Source: CAKSQF01 sp051867925 (GTDB lineage: Bacteria > Bacillota > Clostridia > Oscillospirales > CAG-272). From it: a stretch of DNA of 7,599 bases. This document shows, piece after piece, positions 1-4,908 of the stretch (positions are counted from its first letter, which is position 1; each line of letters starts with the position of its first letter). The position numbers were made by a program, and so were the translations under genes. The notes beneath the pieces were generated by a model that had not been told where the DNA came from, made no database searches, and saw only the letters and a program-made list of their open reading frames with translations. The stretch spans positions 1 through 7,599 of the forward strand of contig JBJDZI010000103.1 in NCBI GenBank assembly GCA_051867925.1, in the 5' to 3' direction.

Positions 1-155
1 TAGCACCGTGTTTTCTTGCCTGTCCACTCGCAGGGCACCTTGCCGCTTTTGAGCAGATGCAGAGCCGTGGATTTACTTATATGGCAAATCCGATAAAACT
101 GATCCTTATTCATAACATCGGGCACGCTGGCCCAATCAATCGGTAGATTCTTCAT
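1..155 (-). CDS. Excisionase-like helix-turn-helix protein, N-terminal part (gene runs off the left edge)
   Basis: Reading leftward from an ATG at 155-153, 51 codons stay open to the window edge. The peptide begins MKNLPIDWASVPDVMNKDQF and continues YRICHISKSTALHLLKSGKVPCEWTGKKTRC. The pattern DVMNKDQFYRICHISKSTALxLLxSGKVPC..TGKKTRC is that of small (about 70-90 aa) MerR/excisionase-type DNA-binding proteins, which bind element ends and are commonly encoded just before a tyrosine integrase in Bacillota integrative elements. The start is supported by GAGGTG on the minus strand six bases before the ATG. About the last third is missing because the window ends, not through damage. The neighbours (21-bp-period direct repeats and a tRNA-derived attachment site to its right) fit a recombination directionality factor or its regulator. 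An integrase is expected immediately to the left. The family assignment rests on recall of similar sequences. Confidence 0.8.
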   Translation of the reverse strand, partial: MKNLPIDWASVPDVMNKDQFYRICHISKSTALHLLKSGKVPCEWTGKKTRC

Positions 156-226
156 CTGATACACCTCAAAAATAGATTTCGTCGGTTTGAAGCTCTTTCT
201 GCGGTGTATTGAATTTTGTATTGCCT

Positions 227-266
227 TCTCCCGTGATTTCTCTCCTGTCTCCCCTGATTTCTCTCC
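227..266. repeat. Pair of 19-bp direct repeats, 21-bp period (set A)
   Basis: TCTCCCGTGATTTCTCTCC (227-245) is repeated as TCTCCCCTGATTTCTCTCC (248-266), with 18 of 19 bases identical. The 21-bp period (two helical turns) puts both copies on the same DNA face. They lie upstream of the excisionase-like gene, between its start and the attachment site, so they are candidate binding sites for that protein or for the integrase. The binding role is inferred from spacing and position. Confidence 0.75.
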
Positions 267-267
267 A

Positions 268-289
268 AAATCGGCAAAAATGCCGATTT
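268..289. other. Perfect 9-bp inverted repeat with A4 loop
   Basis: AAATCGGCA (268-276) pairs perfectly with TGCCGATTT (281-289) around an AAAA loop, directly after repeat set A. In the leftward direction the stem is followed by TTTT, so it could act as a weak terminator on the minus strand. It could equally be a protein-binding palindrome. It lacks the long T-run of a strong terminator. Confidence 0.5.
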
Positions 290-319
290 GAACCCACTTT
301 GAAAAAATGCAGTCGTAAC

Positions 320-360
320 AAGGCTTCAAGTGCGAAAAAGCCTTATTTTATGGGGCTTTT
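320..360 (+). terminator. Terminator-like hairpin with an overlapping alternative stem
   Basis: AAAAGCC (336-342) can pair with GGCTTTT (354-360), giving a hairpin ending in TTTT. The central AAGCCTT (338-344) can instead pair with AAGGCTT (320-326). The two stems share bases 338-342 and exclude each other. The downstream stem resembles a modest intrinsic terminator readable in both directions at the end of the mobile element. No gene reading into it from the left on the plus strand is visible. Confidence 0.4.
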
Positions 361-372
361 GGCTCAGACGAG

Positions 373-412
373 ACGACCTGAAGCTGACACGAAACGACCG
401 GAAGTTGACACG
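373..412. repeat. Pair of 19-bp direct repeats, 21-bp period, beside the attachment site (set B)
   Basis: ACGACCTGAAGCTGACACG (373-391) is repeated as ACGACCGGAAGTTGACACG (394-412), with 17 of 19 bases identical and a 21-bp period. The second copy ends 10 bases before the tRNA-identical segment. A degenerate partial third copy lies in phase at 361-370 (GGCTCAGACG against AGCTGACACG, 7 of 10). Short direct repeats next to the core site are typical arm-type binding sites of tyrosine integrases; that role is inferred here. Confidence 0.75.
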
Positions 413-422
413 CTGACTAAAA

Positions 423-480
423 GACTCGAAATCAGTTTGTGAGCAATCACACGAGGGTTCGAATCCCTCTCCTTCCGCCA
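423..480 (+). other. Attachment site: 3' half of tRNA-Ser(CGA), element/chromosome junction
   Basis: The segment folds as the 3' half of a serine tRNA. Anticodon loop CTCGAAA (425-431) has anticodon CGA at 427-429, followed by the 3' anticodon stem TCAGT. A long variable arm has stem TGTGA/TCACA around GCAA (438-451). The T-arm is GAGGG-TTCGAAT-CCCTC (453-469). Then come acceptor strand TCCTTCC (470-476), serine-type discriminator G477 and an encoded CCA (478-480). A matching 5' half beginning GGAAGGA is absent upstream: 5' anticodon-stem pairing decays before about 423, and mobile-element repeats precede it. Identity from the anticodon loop to CCA is the usual core site of tRNA-targeting tyrosine integrases. 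The element should therefore lie to the left, with the functional tRNA restored at its far end. This fragment is not expected to make a tRNA. Confidence 0.8.
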
Positions 481-506
481 AATGTGGCATTTGCCGCGAA
501 AGAAGC

Positions 507-534
507 CGCAGGACTATGATGTTCTGCGACTTTT
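507..534 (+). terminator. Intrinsic terminator of the ancestral tRNA-Ser gene
   Basis: CGCAGGAC (507-514) pairs with GTTCTGCG (521-528) across a TATGAT loop: eight pairs including one G-T. The stem is followed by AC and TTTT (531-534). It lies 26 bases after the tRNA CCA, where a tRNA transcript would end, which supports the view that sequence right of 480 is the original tRNA flank. Confidence 0.6.
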
Positions 535-563
535 CATATCTACAAGTCTACAAGGAAGTTAAA

Positions 564-785
564 ATGAGTACATCGCAATTTCAAATTACTTTTGAGAATC
601 ATACCATTATCGATTGTTTTAAGAATCACTATGTTGTCCCTGATTATCAAAGAGAATATGTGTGGGATTTGGCTCAAGTTCAACAGTTACTTTCTGATTT
701 AAATGAAGGATATCACGCTGATAAATCGAAAGATTATTTTCTTGGCACAATTGTAACCTATGCAAACGATAATAAATTCAGCTAA
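564..785 (+). pseudogene. Truncated DUF262 (GmrSD-type) protein, N-terminal fragment
   Basis: The 73-codon reading frame starts MSTSQFQITFENHTIIDCFK and contains VPDYQREYVW (about residues 25-34) and YFLGTIVTYAND. The [IV]PxYQRxYxW motif near the N-terminus marks DUF262 proteins, the nuclease/NTPase family that includes the type IV restriction enzyme GmrSD. Full-length members run to several hundred residues. The next expected hallmark, the DGQQR motif, is missing because a TAA at 783-785 ends the frame just before it. None of the frames after the stop shows recognisable DUF262 sequence. The start is supported by AAGGA at 552-556, seven bases before ATG 564; an upstream in-frame ATG at 516 overlaps the tRNA terminator and is unlikely. 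The fragment is AT-rich compared with the operon to the right. It is read as a decayed defence gene next to an integration hotspot, probably inactive. Confidence 0.65.
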
Positions 786-1051
786 ATGAAGAGATCGTAG
801 ACCGAATCTCTTTGACAAGCAATAGTTCTTGGAAATGTTTCCCCAATTTGAAATGCGGAAGCAAACAGAATGATCCTCCCATGCTTTAATAGCCGCCCCT
901 GTCTCTTTCCATCCTAATTATATCACCAAGTGCCAATACAGGAAATTCCTTCATCCCATCAAACCGCTCATCGCACTTTTTCTTGCTGTAAAATTACACC
1001 AATTTTTTTCTTCTCTATGCAATAAAATTGTCAATTTTTTCGGATAACCTA
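786..1051. other. AT-rich intergenic stretch, no intact gene
   Basis: No open frame with a ribosome binding site and a recognisable product is visible between the DUF262 fragment and the operon promoter. On the minus strand, 886-987 holds a 34-codon stop-to-stop frame with protein-like composition (ending ALGDIIRMERDRGGY), possibly the C-terminal relic of a lost gene. T-rich and A-rich runs precede the promoter (1001-1038). The stretch is best read as degraded DNA between the integration hotspot and the operon. Confidence 0.5.
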
Positions 1052-1058
1052 TTGACAA
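1028..1058. promoter_or_regulatory. Inverted repeat overlapping the operon -35 box (candidate operator)
   Basis: TTGTCAA (1028-1034) and TTGACAA (1052-1058) are perfect inverted copies 17 bases apart. The right arm contains the -35 hexamer of the operon promoter. The left arm also pairs locally within AAAATT-GTC-AATTTT (1024-1038). A dimeric regulator binding here would cover the -35 box. No regulator gene is in view, so this is a candidate only. Confidence 0.35.
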
Positions 1059-1080
1059 AGAAGAATCGGTGTGGTAAAAT
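1052..1080 (+). promoter_or_regulatory. Sigma-70-type promoter of the four-gene operon
   Basis: A consensus -35 box TTGACA (1052-1057) is separated by exactly 17 bases from TAAAAT (1075-1080), five of six bases matching the -10 consensus. TG at 1072-1073 gives an extended -10 element. Transcription should start near 1087, leaving a leader of about 125 nt before the first start codon at 1213. A/T-rich DNA just upstream may add UP-element strength. Confidence 0.8.
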
Positions 1081-1086
1081 GTATAC

Positions 1087-1199
1087 AGCAATCGTTGATA
1101 ATTACAATGTTTTGTGGGAAAATAGCAAATCGGTGGGTTATCGACGGTCGAATCTATGCCGCGCCTCGGACGAATCCGGCAGGCGCAAATCATTTATAT
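1087..1199 (+). promoter_or_regulatory. Structured 5' leader with GC-rich hairpin near the ribosome binding site
   Basis: The predicted leader contains a clear hairpin. GCGCCT (1161-1166) pairs with AGGCGC (1181-1186), and inside it CGGA (1167-1170) pairs with TCCG (1175-1178) around CGAA, with a two-base GC bulge. A smaller stem TCGA-CGG-TCGA lies at 1141-1151. The main hairpin ends 13 bases before the Shine-Dalgarno GGAGG (1200-1204). It could stabilise the mRNA or modulate translation of the first gene. It matches no riboswitch class I can recognise. Confidence 0.4.
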
Positions 1200-1212
1200 G
1201 GAGGAAATACTT

Positions 1213-1971
1213 ATGAAGAAACTCTCTCTTGTGTTGGCACTTGTGCTGGCAATGGGAACGCTGGCATCCTGCTCCGGTGAAACTGCCGACAGCACTACCG
1301 CAGGCGGCGACACCACTACCGCGCCCACCACTACCGTTGCGACCACCACAGGTGGACAGGTCACCATTCCCCCCATCGTGACCGATCCTCCTGATACCAA
1401 TGAGGATCCCAGCGATCTGCCTTACGACATCGAAGCGTTCCCCAATGCTACTTGCGGCGACCTTGCTCTGGAAGGCTACGAGGTATGGGGCTACTGGGAA
1501 GACGGTGTGAACACCGACGGTCATGGTATGTTTGTATTCACCAACGATACGATGGCTTCCGGCAAGCTGACCGCTACCTTTACCGGTGTGACAGGTTCTC
1601 CTTCTGACAGCGGTATTGTGTTCGGTATGGAAGAAGTAGCCGATGAGACCTATTGGTACTGGGAAGACGGCCCCGCTTACTATATGCTGTTCGTAGCGGA
1701 TGCAGGTACGCTGTATCTGTCCAAGGTTTCTTATCAGGGTAACCCTTGGACTGTTTGTCAGATCACCGCTGATCCTATCCCCGGCTTTGTACACGGTCAG
1801 CAGGTTACCATCACCGCTGAATTTGACGGTGCAGGCAACATCAAGGGCTACGCAAACGGCGAGTTGTTGATTGACTATACCGATCCTTCTCCTCTGAGCG
1901 GCAACCGTTACGGCGTTCGTGCGGAGATCACCGATGTTGCTTACAGCAGCGTTGTAGCAGAGCACAGCTAA
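1213..1971 (+). CDS. Lipoprotein with Thr-rich linker and LamG/concanavalin-like domain
   Basis: This 252-aa protein has a lipoprotein signal peptide: MKK, a hydrophobic segment (4-18), then lipobox LASC with C20 as the lipidated cysteine. Residues 21-70 form a Ser/Thr/Pro linker (TTTAPTTT, VATTT). From about 73 to 252 the sequence looks like a beta-jelly-roll of the LamG/concanavalin superfamily, with SGIVFGME (132-139), AYYMLFVADAGTLYLSKV (155-172), a GQQVTITAEFDGAGNIKGYANGE stretch (195-217) and YGVRAE (233-238). Such domains commonly bind carbohydrate at the cell surface; no catalytic residues can be assigned. ATG 1213 is chosen because GGAGG (1200-1204) lies eight bases before it and the signal peptide begins there. 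An in-frame ATG at 1156 would add 19 residues encoded by the leader hairpin. As first gene of the operon it may serve as a surface substrate-binding partner of the two downstream glycosidase-like proteins. Fold confidence is moderate; ligand unknown. Confidence 0.85.
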   Translation: MKKLSLVLALVLAMGTLASCSGETADSTTAGGDTTTAPTTTVATTTGGQVTIPPIVTDPPDTNEDPSDLPYDIEAFPNATCGDLALEGYEVWGYWEDGVNTDGHGMFVFTNDTMASGKLTATFTGVTGSPSDSGIVFGMEEVADETYWYWEDGPAYYMLFVADAGTLYLSKVSYQGNPWTVCQITADPIPGFVHGQQVTITAEFDGAGNIKGYANGELLIDYTDPSPLSGNRYGVRAEITDVAYSSVVAEHS

Positions 1972-2015
1972 TTCAATGACCGGCACGGTCCTGAGACTGT
2001 TGCAGAACTGTGTTG

Positions 2016-2043
2016 ACGGGGCCATACCACGGTATGGTCCCGT
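2016..2043 (+). terminator. Intercistronic hairpin, possible attenuator, between genes 1 and 2
   Basis: ACGGG (2016-2020) pairs with CCCGT (2039-2043), continued by a G-T pair and CCATAC/GGTATGG, giving about 12 pairs around a four-base CACG loop. Only TTTCTC follows, so termination is likely partial at most. In a 98-bp gap without an obvious promoter, it may lower expression of genes 2-4 relative to the lipoprotein, or protect the upstream mRNA's 3' end. Confidence 0.5.
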
Positions 2044-2069
2044 TTCTCGCGTAAGTTGGAGGTATTCCC

Positions 2070-3221
2070 ATGACGGATCATTTCGAATCCCGTATCATTC
2101 CGACGCCCTCTGCCAATCTGCAGATCATGCGCCGATCAACGGTCTACGGCCCTACCAAAGAAGATCCCGCGCCGGAACTGACCTATCCGCGGATCCTTCG
2201 TCTGCAGCATAGCGGTGTGCATAACGGCATTCTGCTGTCCACCGCCGAATCGCTCCACCTGGAAGCCTATCTGCTTCATCGAAGCGACGACGACGGGCGC
2301 ACATGGAGGCAGGTAGGTGCGGTCATGTCCCACCGCCCTGATCGGATCGCCAACTGGCAGCCCATGCTGTATGAATTGCCCGCCCCTGTCGGAGAGATGC
2401 CGGTGGGAACGCTGCTGCTGGCAGGATGTATCCGCAATCGCCCCACATCCGAAACGGCGATGTGCATCTATCAAAGCAACGATCTGGGCGAGACCTGGAC
2501 CTATCTCTCCACGGTAGCCGAAGGCGGAGGGTTTTCCCGCACGGGCGGACTGTCCACAGGACTGTGGGAGCCCTTCCTGCTTTGGGCGCAGGGAAAACTA
2601 TGGTGTTTCTATTCCGACGAACTGGACGCCGAACGTCACAGCCAAATGATCGTCTGCAGATCCAGTACCGATGGCGTGCATTGGGGTGAGACCGTTCGGA
2701 TCGTGGCGTGTGCCGATCAGCATTTGCGCCCGGGCATGGTAACCGTCTCCCAACTTGGGAACGGCGGGTACTTCATCACCTACGAAATGGTAGGGATCCG
2801 AAATAATCCCATCTACTGCAAGACTACCTCCGATCTCACCGATTGGGGCGATCCTGCCGATCTCGGCACACGAGTGGAAACGCCCGAAGGGAAGGGGATC
2901 GGCTCCACGCCCTACTGCTGTTGGTTGCCGTCCGGCGGCGCGTGCGGTACGCTGATCGTGACAGGCAAGAACCCTTCGGGAACGGGCGAGTCGAAAACCG
3001 GAACCGATTGGCTCATCAGCCACGATTACGGCAAAAGCTGGGTGGCGGTGGACAATCCGCTCCCCTATACGCAAAACGGTCCGTTCCGCTACGCATACAG
3101 CCCCGGTCTGTTTGCCGCCGAAGACGGAAAAACGCTCTATTACGTCAACGATATCAATTCGGAGGAAGTCCCCCCAAAAGCCAAGATCGAGCTTGCGATC
3201 ATCGAAGTGAGCCGGCTGTGA
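2070..3221 (+). CDS. Cytosolic sialidase-superfamily (GH93-like) beta-propeller exo-glycosidase
   Basis: This 383-aa protein has no signal peptide, and an in-frame TAA at 2052-2054 excludes an N-terminal extension. GGAGG (2058-2062) lies seven bases before the ATG. Four Asp-box (BNR) motifs mark a six-bladed propeller: SDDDGRTW (72-79), SNDLGETW (136-143), SSTDGVHW (198-205) and SHDYGKSW (317-324). GLWEPFLL with E167, FYSDE (180-184), LRPGM (219-223) and FITYE with E239 fit the GH93 exo-alpha-1,5-arabinanase pattern. The two candidate catalytic glutamates are 72 apart, the spacing I recall for the fungal enzyme Arb93A. The full FRIP/Arg-triad signature of true GH33 sialidases is not evident, although YPRI occurs at 39-42. 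The likely role is hydrolysis of an imported oligosaccharide, arabinan-derived or another exo-substrate. It is a close paralogue of the next gene's C-terminal 360 residues. Fold is confident, substrate not. Confidence 0.85.
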   Translation: MTDHFESRIIPTPSANLQIMRRSTVYGPTKEDPAPELTYPRILRLQHSGVHNGILLSTAESLHLEAYLLHRSDDDGRTWRQVGAVMSHRPDRIANWQPMLYELPAPVGEMPVGTLLLAGCIRNRPTSETAMCIYQSNDLGETWTYLSTVAEGGGFSRTGGLSTGLWEPFLLWAQGKLWCFYSDELDAERHSQMIVCRSSTDGVHWGETVRIVACADQHLRPGMVTVSQLGNGGYFITYEMVGIRNNPIYCKTTSDLTDWGDPADLGTRVETPEGKGIGSTPYCCWLPSGGACGTLIVTGKNPSGTGESKTGTDWLISHDYGKSWVAVDNPLPYTQNGPFRYAYSPGLFAAEDGKTLYYVNDINSEEVPPKAKIELAIIEVSRL

Positions 3222-3246
3222 TCGGACAGGGAAAGGAATTTTTGTG

Positions 3247-4908
3247 ATGATCAAACGCATTTTTACCGGTCTGCTGATCGGCGCAACGCTGCTTGCGGCA
3301 ATCTCCTGCACAAGCGACAAGCCGACTGAAACGACTACCGCCGCGGATGGGGATCAGTCCACTCCCGCTACGGTTGAATACGATTTTAGCGATTGCAAAG
3401 TCATCTACGGCGCATCTGCAAGTAGTGACGCCGCCAAATACGCGCAACGGGTCAAGACCCAACTGCGTTCTCAAACACTGGTGGAGATCGCGTACGAGAC
3501 CGATTCCGCTGAGCCTTCCGCCAAGGAGATTTTGGTAGGAGACACCAATCGCCCCGAAAGTACAATGGCGAAAGTCAAACTGCCCACGGATGCCGCCCAC
3601 GCCTATCGGATTGAACTGGCGGGCGACAAATTCGTGATCGTTGCCACTGACGATGACGCGCTGGAGACCGCGGTGCAATGCTTTATCTACGACGTGGTGA
3701 AAGAGATCCGTGAGATGAAACTGACCGTCCCTGCCGATTACAGTTATGCCGACCAGTACGGCGTAGCCGTGGAGATGTTCACAAACGGTGTGCAGATGAA
3801 GACCGATCTGATCACGACTATTTACGGTCCTACCAAGGAATATACCAAACCGTACCTCTCCTACGGTCGGATCATCGAGCTTGCCCATAACGGCGCATAC
3901 AACGGCGTTTTGCTTGCCACCTGCGAGTCGCTGGATGTGGATAAATACCTGATCCATCGCAGTACCGATTTCGGAAAAACTTGGGAGCAGGTAGGAGAAG
4001 TCACCGCGCAAATGAAGAATATGGTCGCGAACTGGCAACCGATGTTGTTCGAATTGCCTTGCAAAGTGGGCGATCTGGAAGAGGGAACCCTGCTGCTGGC
4101 AGGATGTGTCCGCAACTTTGATACTACCAAGACCAATATGGTCATATACAAAAGTACCGATTTAGGTGCCACTTGGAAATTGTACTCCACCGTGGATTCC
4201 GCAGACGGCTTTTCCACCACGGGCGGACTGTCCAAGGGATTGTGGGAGCCATTCCTGCTTTGCGACGACGACGGCAAGCTCTGGTGCTTCTATTCCGATG
4301 AAAAGGAAGCGGAAATCCATAGCCAGAAGTTGGTCTGCCGCTACTCCACCGACGGCGTCAACTGGAGCGCGACACAGGACGTGGTCGCCGCAGACAACGC
4401 GAATCTGCGTCCCGGCATGATCACCGTCACTCGAATGGGCGACGGTCGCTATCTCGCCACCTATGAGATCGTGGGAATGGCAAATAACGCCATCCATTTC
4501 AAGATCACCGACGATCTGACCGATTGGAATCCCTCCGACATAGGCGATCCCGTTGTTACCAAGCGGGGAGAGGGATTCGGCTCCGCCCCCTATTGCATTT
4601 GGACTCCCGCGGGCGGCGAGTGCGGCACGCTGATCGTTGCGGCAATGTTCAACTACAACGAGCCGGATGAAACAGCGGCTGATCTGCTGGTCAGCTTCGA
4701 CTACGGAAAAAATTGGACTGCCATTCAAAATCCGCTTTATTACAAGACTACCGTTGAATCCCGCTACGCTTATAGTCCCGGATTTTTTGCATCTGCCGAC
4801 GGCAAGAAGGTCTACTACGTCAACACGATTCCTGCCGAAGGTTATCCCGGCAATCAGAATCTGACGCTGGCAATCCTTGAGATTTCCAACTATGGAGGCA
4901 TTCAATGA
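3247..4908 (+). CDS. Surface lipoprotein: N-terminal alpha/beta domain plus GH93-like propeller
   Basis: This 553-aa protein starts with a lipoprotein signal (MIKRIFTGLL..., lipobox AISC, C21) and a short Thr-rich linker (24-42). Residues 45-165 resemble the alpha/beta accessory domain found before catalytic domains in GH20- and alpha-glucuronidase-type enzymes, with YxQRVKTQL-type helix, EILVGDTNRPES (94-105) and YRIELAGDKFVIVATDDD (120-137). Residues 190-548 form a sialidase-superfamily propeller with Asp boxes STDFGKTW (239-246), STDLGATW (303-310), YSTDGVNW (366-373) and SFDYGKNW (483-490). WEPFLL carries E334 and ATYE carries E407, the expected catalytic pair by analogy with GH93. Roughly half the propeller residues match the preceding gene by eye. 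ATG 3247 is preferred, with AAGGA at 3233-3237; GTG 3244 is also possible. It begins 25 bases after the previous stop and overlaps the next gene by ATGA, so all three are co-translated. Likely a membrane-anchored exo-glycosidase; substrate unproven. Confidence 0.88.
   Translation: MIKRIFTGLLIGATLLAAISCTSDKPTETTTAADGDQSTPATVEYDFSDCKVIYGASASSDAAKYAQRVKTQLRSQTLVEIAYETDSAEPSAKEILVGDTNRPESTMAKVKLPTDAAHAYRIELAGDKFVIVATDDDALETAVQCFIYDVVKEIREMKLTVPADYSYADQYGVAVEMFTNGVQMKTDLITTIYGPTKEYTKPYLSYGRIIELAHNGAYNGVLLATCESLDVDKYLIHRSTDFGKTWEQVGEVTAQMKNMVANWQPMLFELPCKVGDLEEGTLLLAGCVRNFDTTKTNMVIYKSTDLGATWKLYSTVDSADGFSTTGGLSKGLWEPFLLCDDDGKLWCFYSDEKEAEIHSQKLVCRYSTDGVNWSATQDVVAADNANLRPGMITVTRMGDGRYLATYEIVGMANNAIHFKITDDLTDWNPSDIGDPVVTKRGEGFGSAPYCIWTPAGGECGTLIVAAMFNYNEPDETAADLLVSFDYGKNWTAIQNPLYYKTTVESRYAYSPGFFASADGKKVYYVNTIPAEGYPGNQNLTLAILEISNYGGIQ

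Noticed and set aside
209..442. Plus-strand 77-codon open frame
   Set aside because: It starts at TTG, runs through two repeat families, hairpins and into the tRNA fragment, and has no ribosome binding site or recognisable protein character.
400..480. A complete tRNA-Ser beginning at GGAAG (400)
   Set aside because: GGAAG partly matches the acceptor strand, but only 23 bases separate it from the anticodon arm. There is no D-arm, and the bases belong to the second set B repeat.
516..563. Earlier start for the DUF262 fragment
   Set aside because: The ATG lies inside the tRNA terminator stem. The internal ATG at 564 has AAGGA at proper spacing and matches where the family's N-terminus begins.
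782..888. DUF262 frame restored by a -1 frameshift near 782
   Set aside because: The shifted frame (LNEEIVDRISLTSNSSW...) stays open for about 34 codons but shows no DGQQR or other family motif, so it reads as unrelated sequence rather than a simple frameshift.
1087..1199. A known riboswitch (for example cyclic-di-GMP type) in the leader
   Set aside because: The conserved core sequences I would expect are not present; only simple hairpins can be supported.
1138..2025. Minus-strand 295-codon open frame
   Set aside because: It is antisense to the lipoprotein gene, which has promoter, ribosome binding site, lipobox and a plausible domain. The minus frame has none of these.
2070..3221. A true GH33 sialidase
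   Set aside because: Asp boxes are shared by the whole superfamily. The full FRIP/arginine-triad signature is not evident, while the WEPF and RPGM/TYE segments fit GH93 better. Sialidase activity is not strictly excluded.
2598..4038. Two minus-strand open frames of 240 and 279 codons
   Set aside because: They are antisense shadows of the propeller genes, caused by codon composition, with no motifs or start signals.
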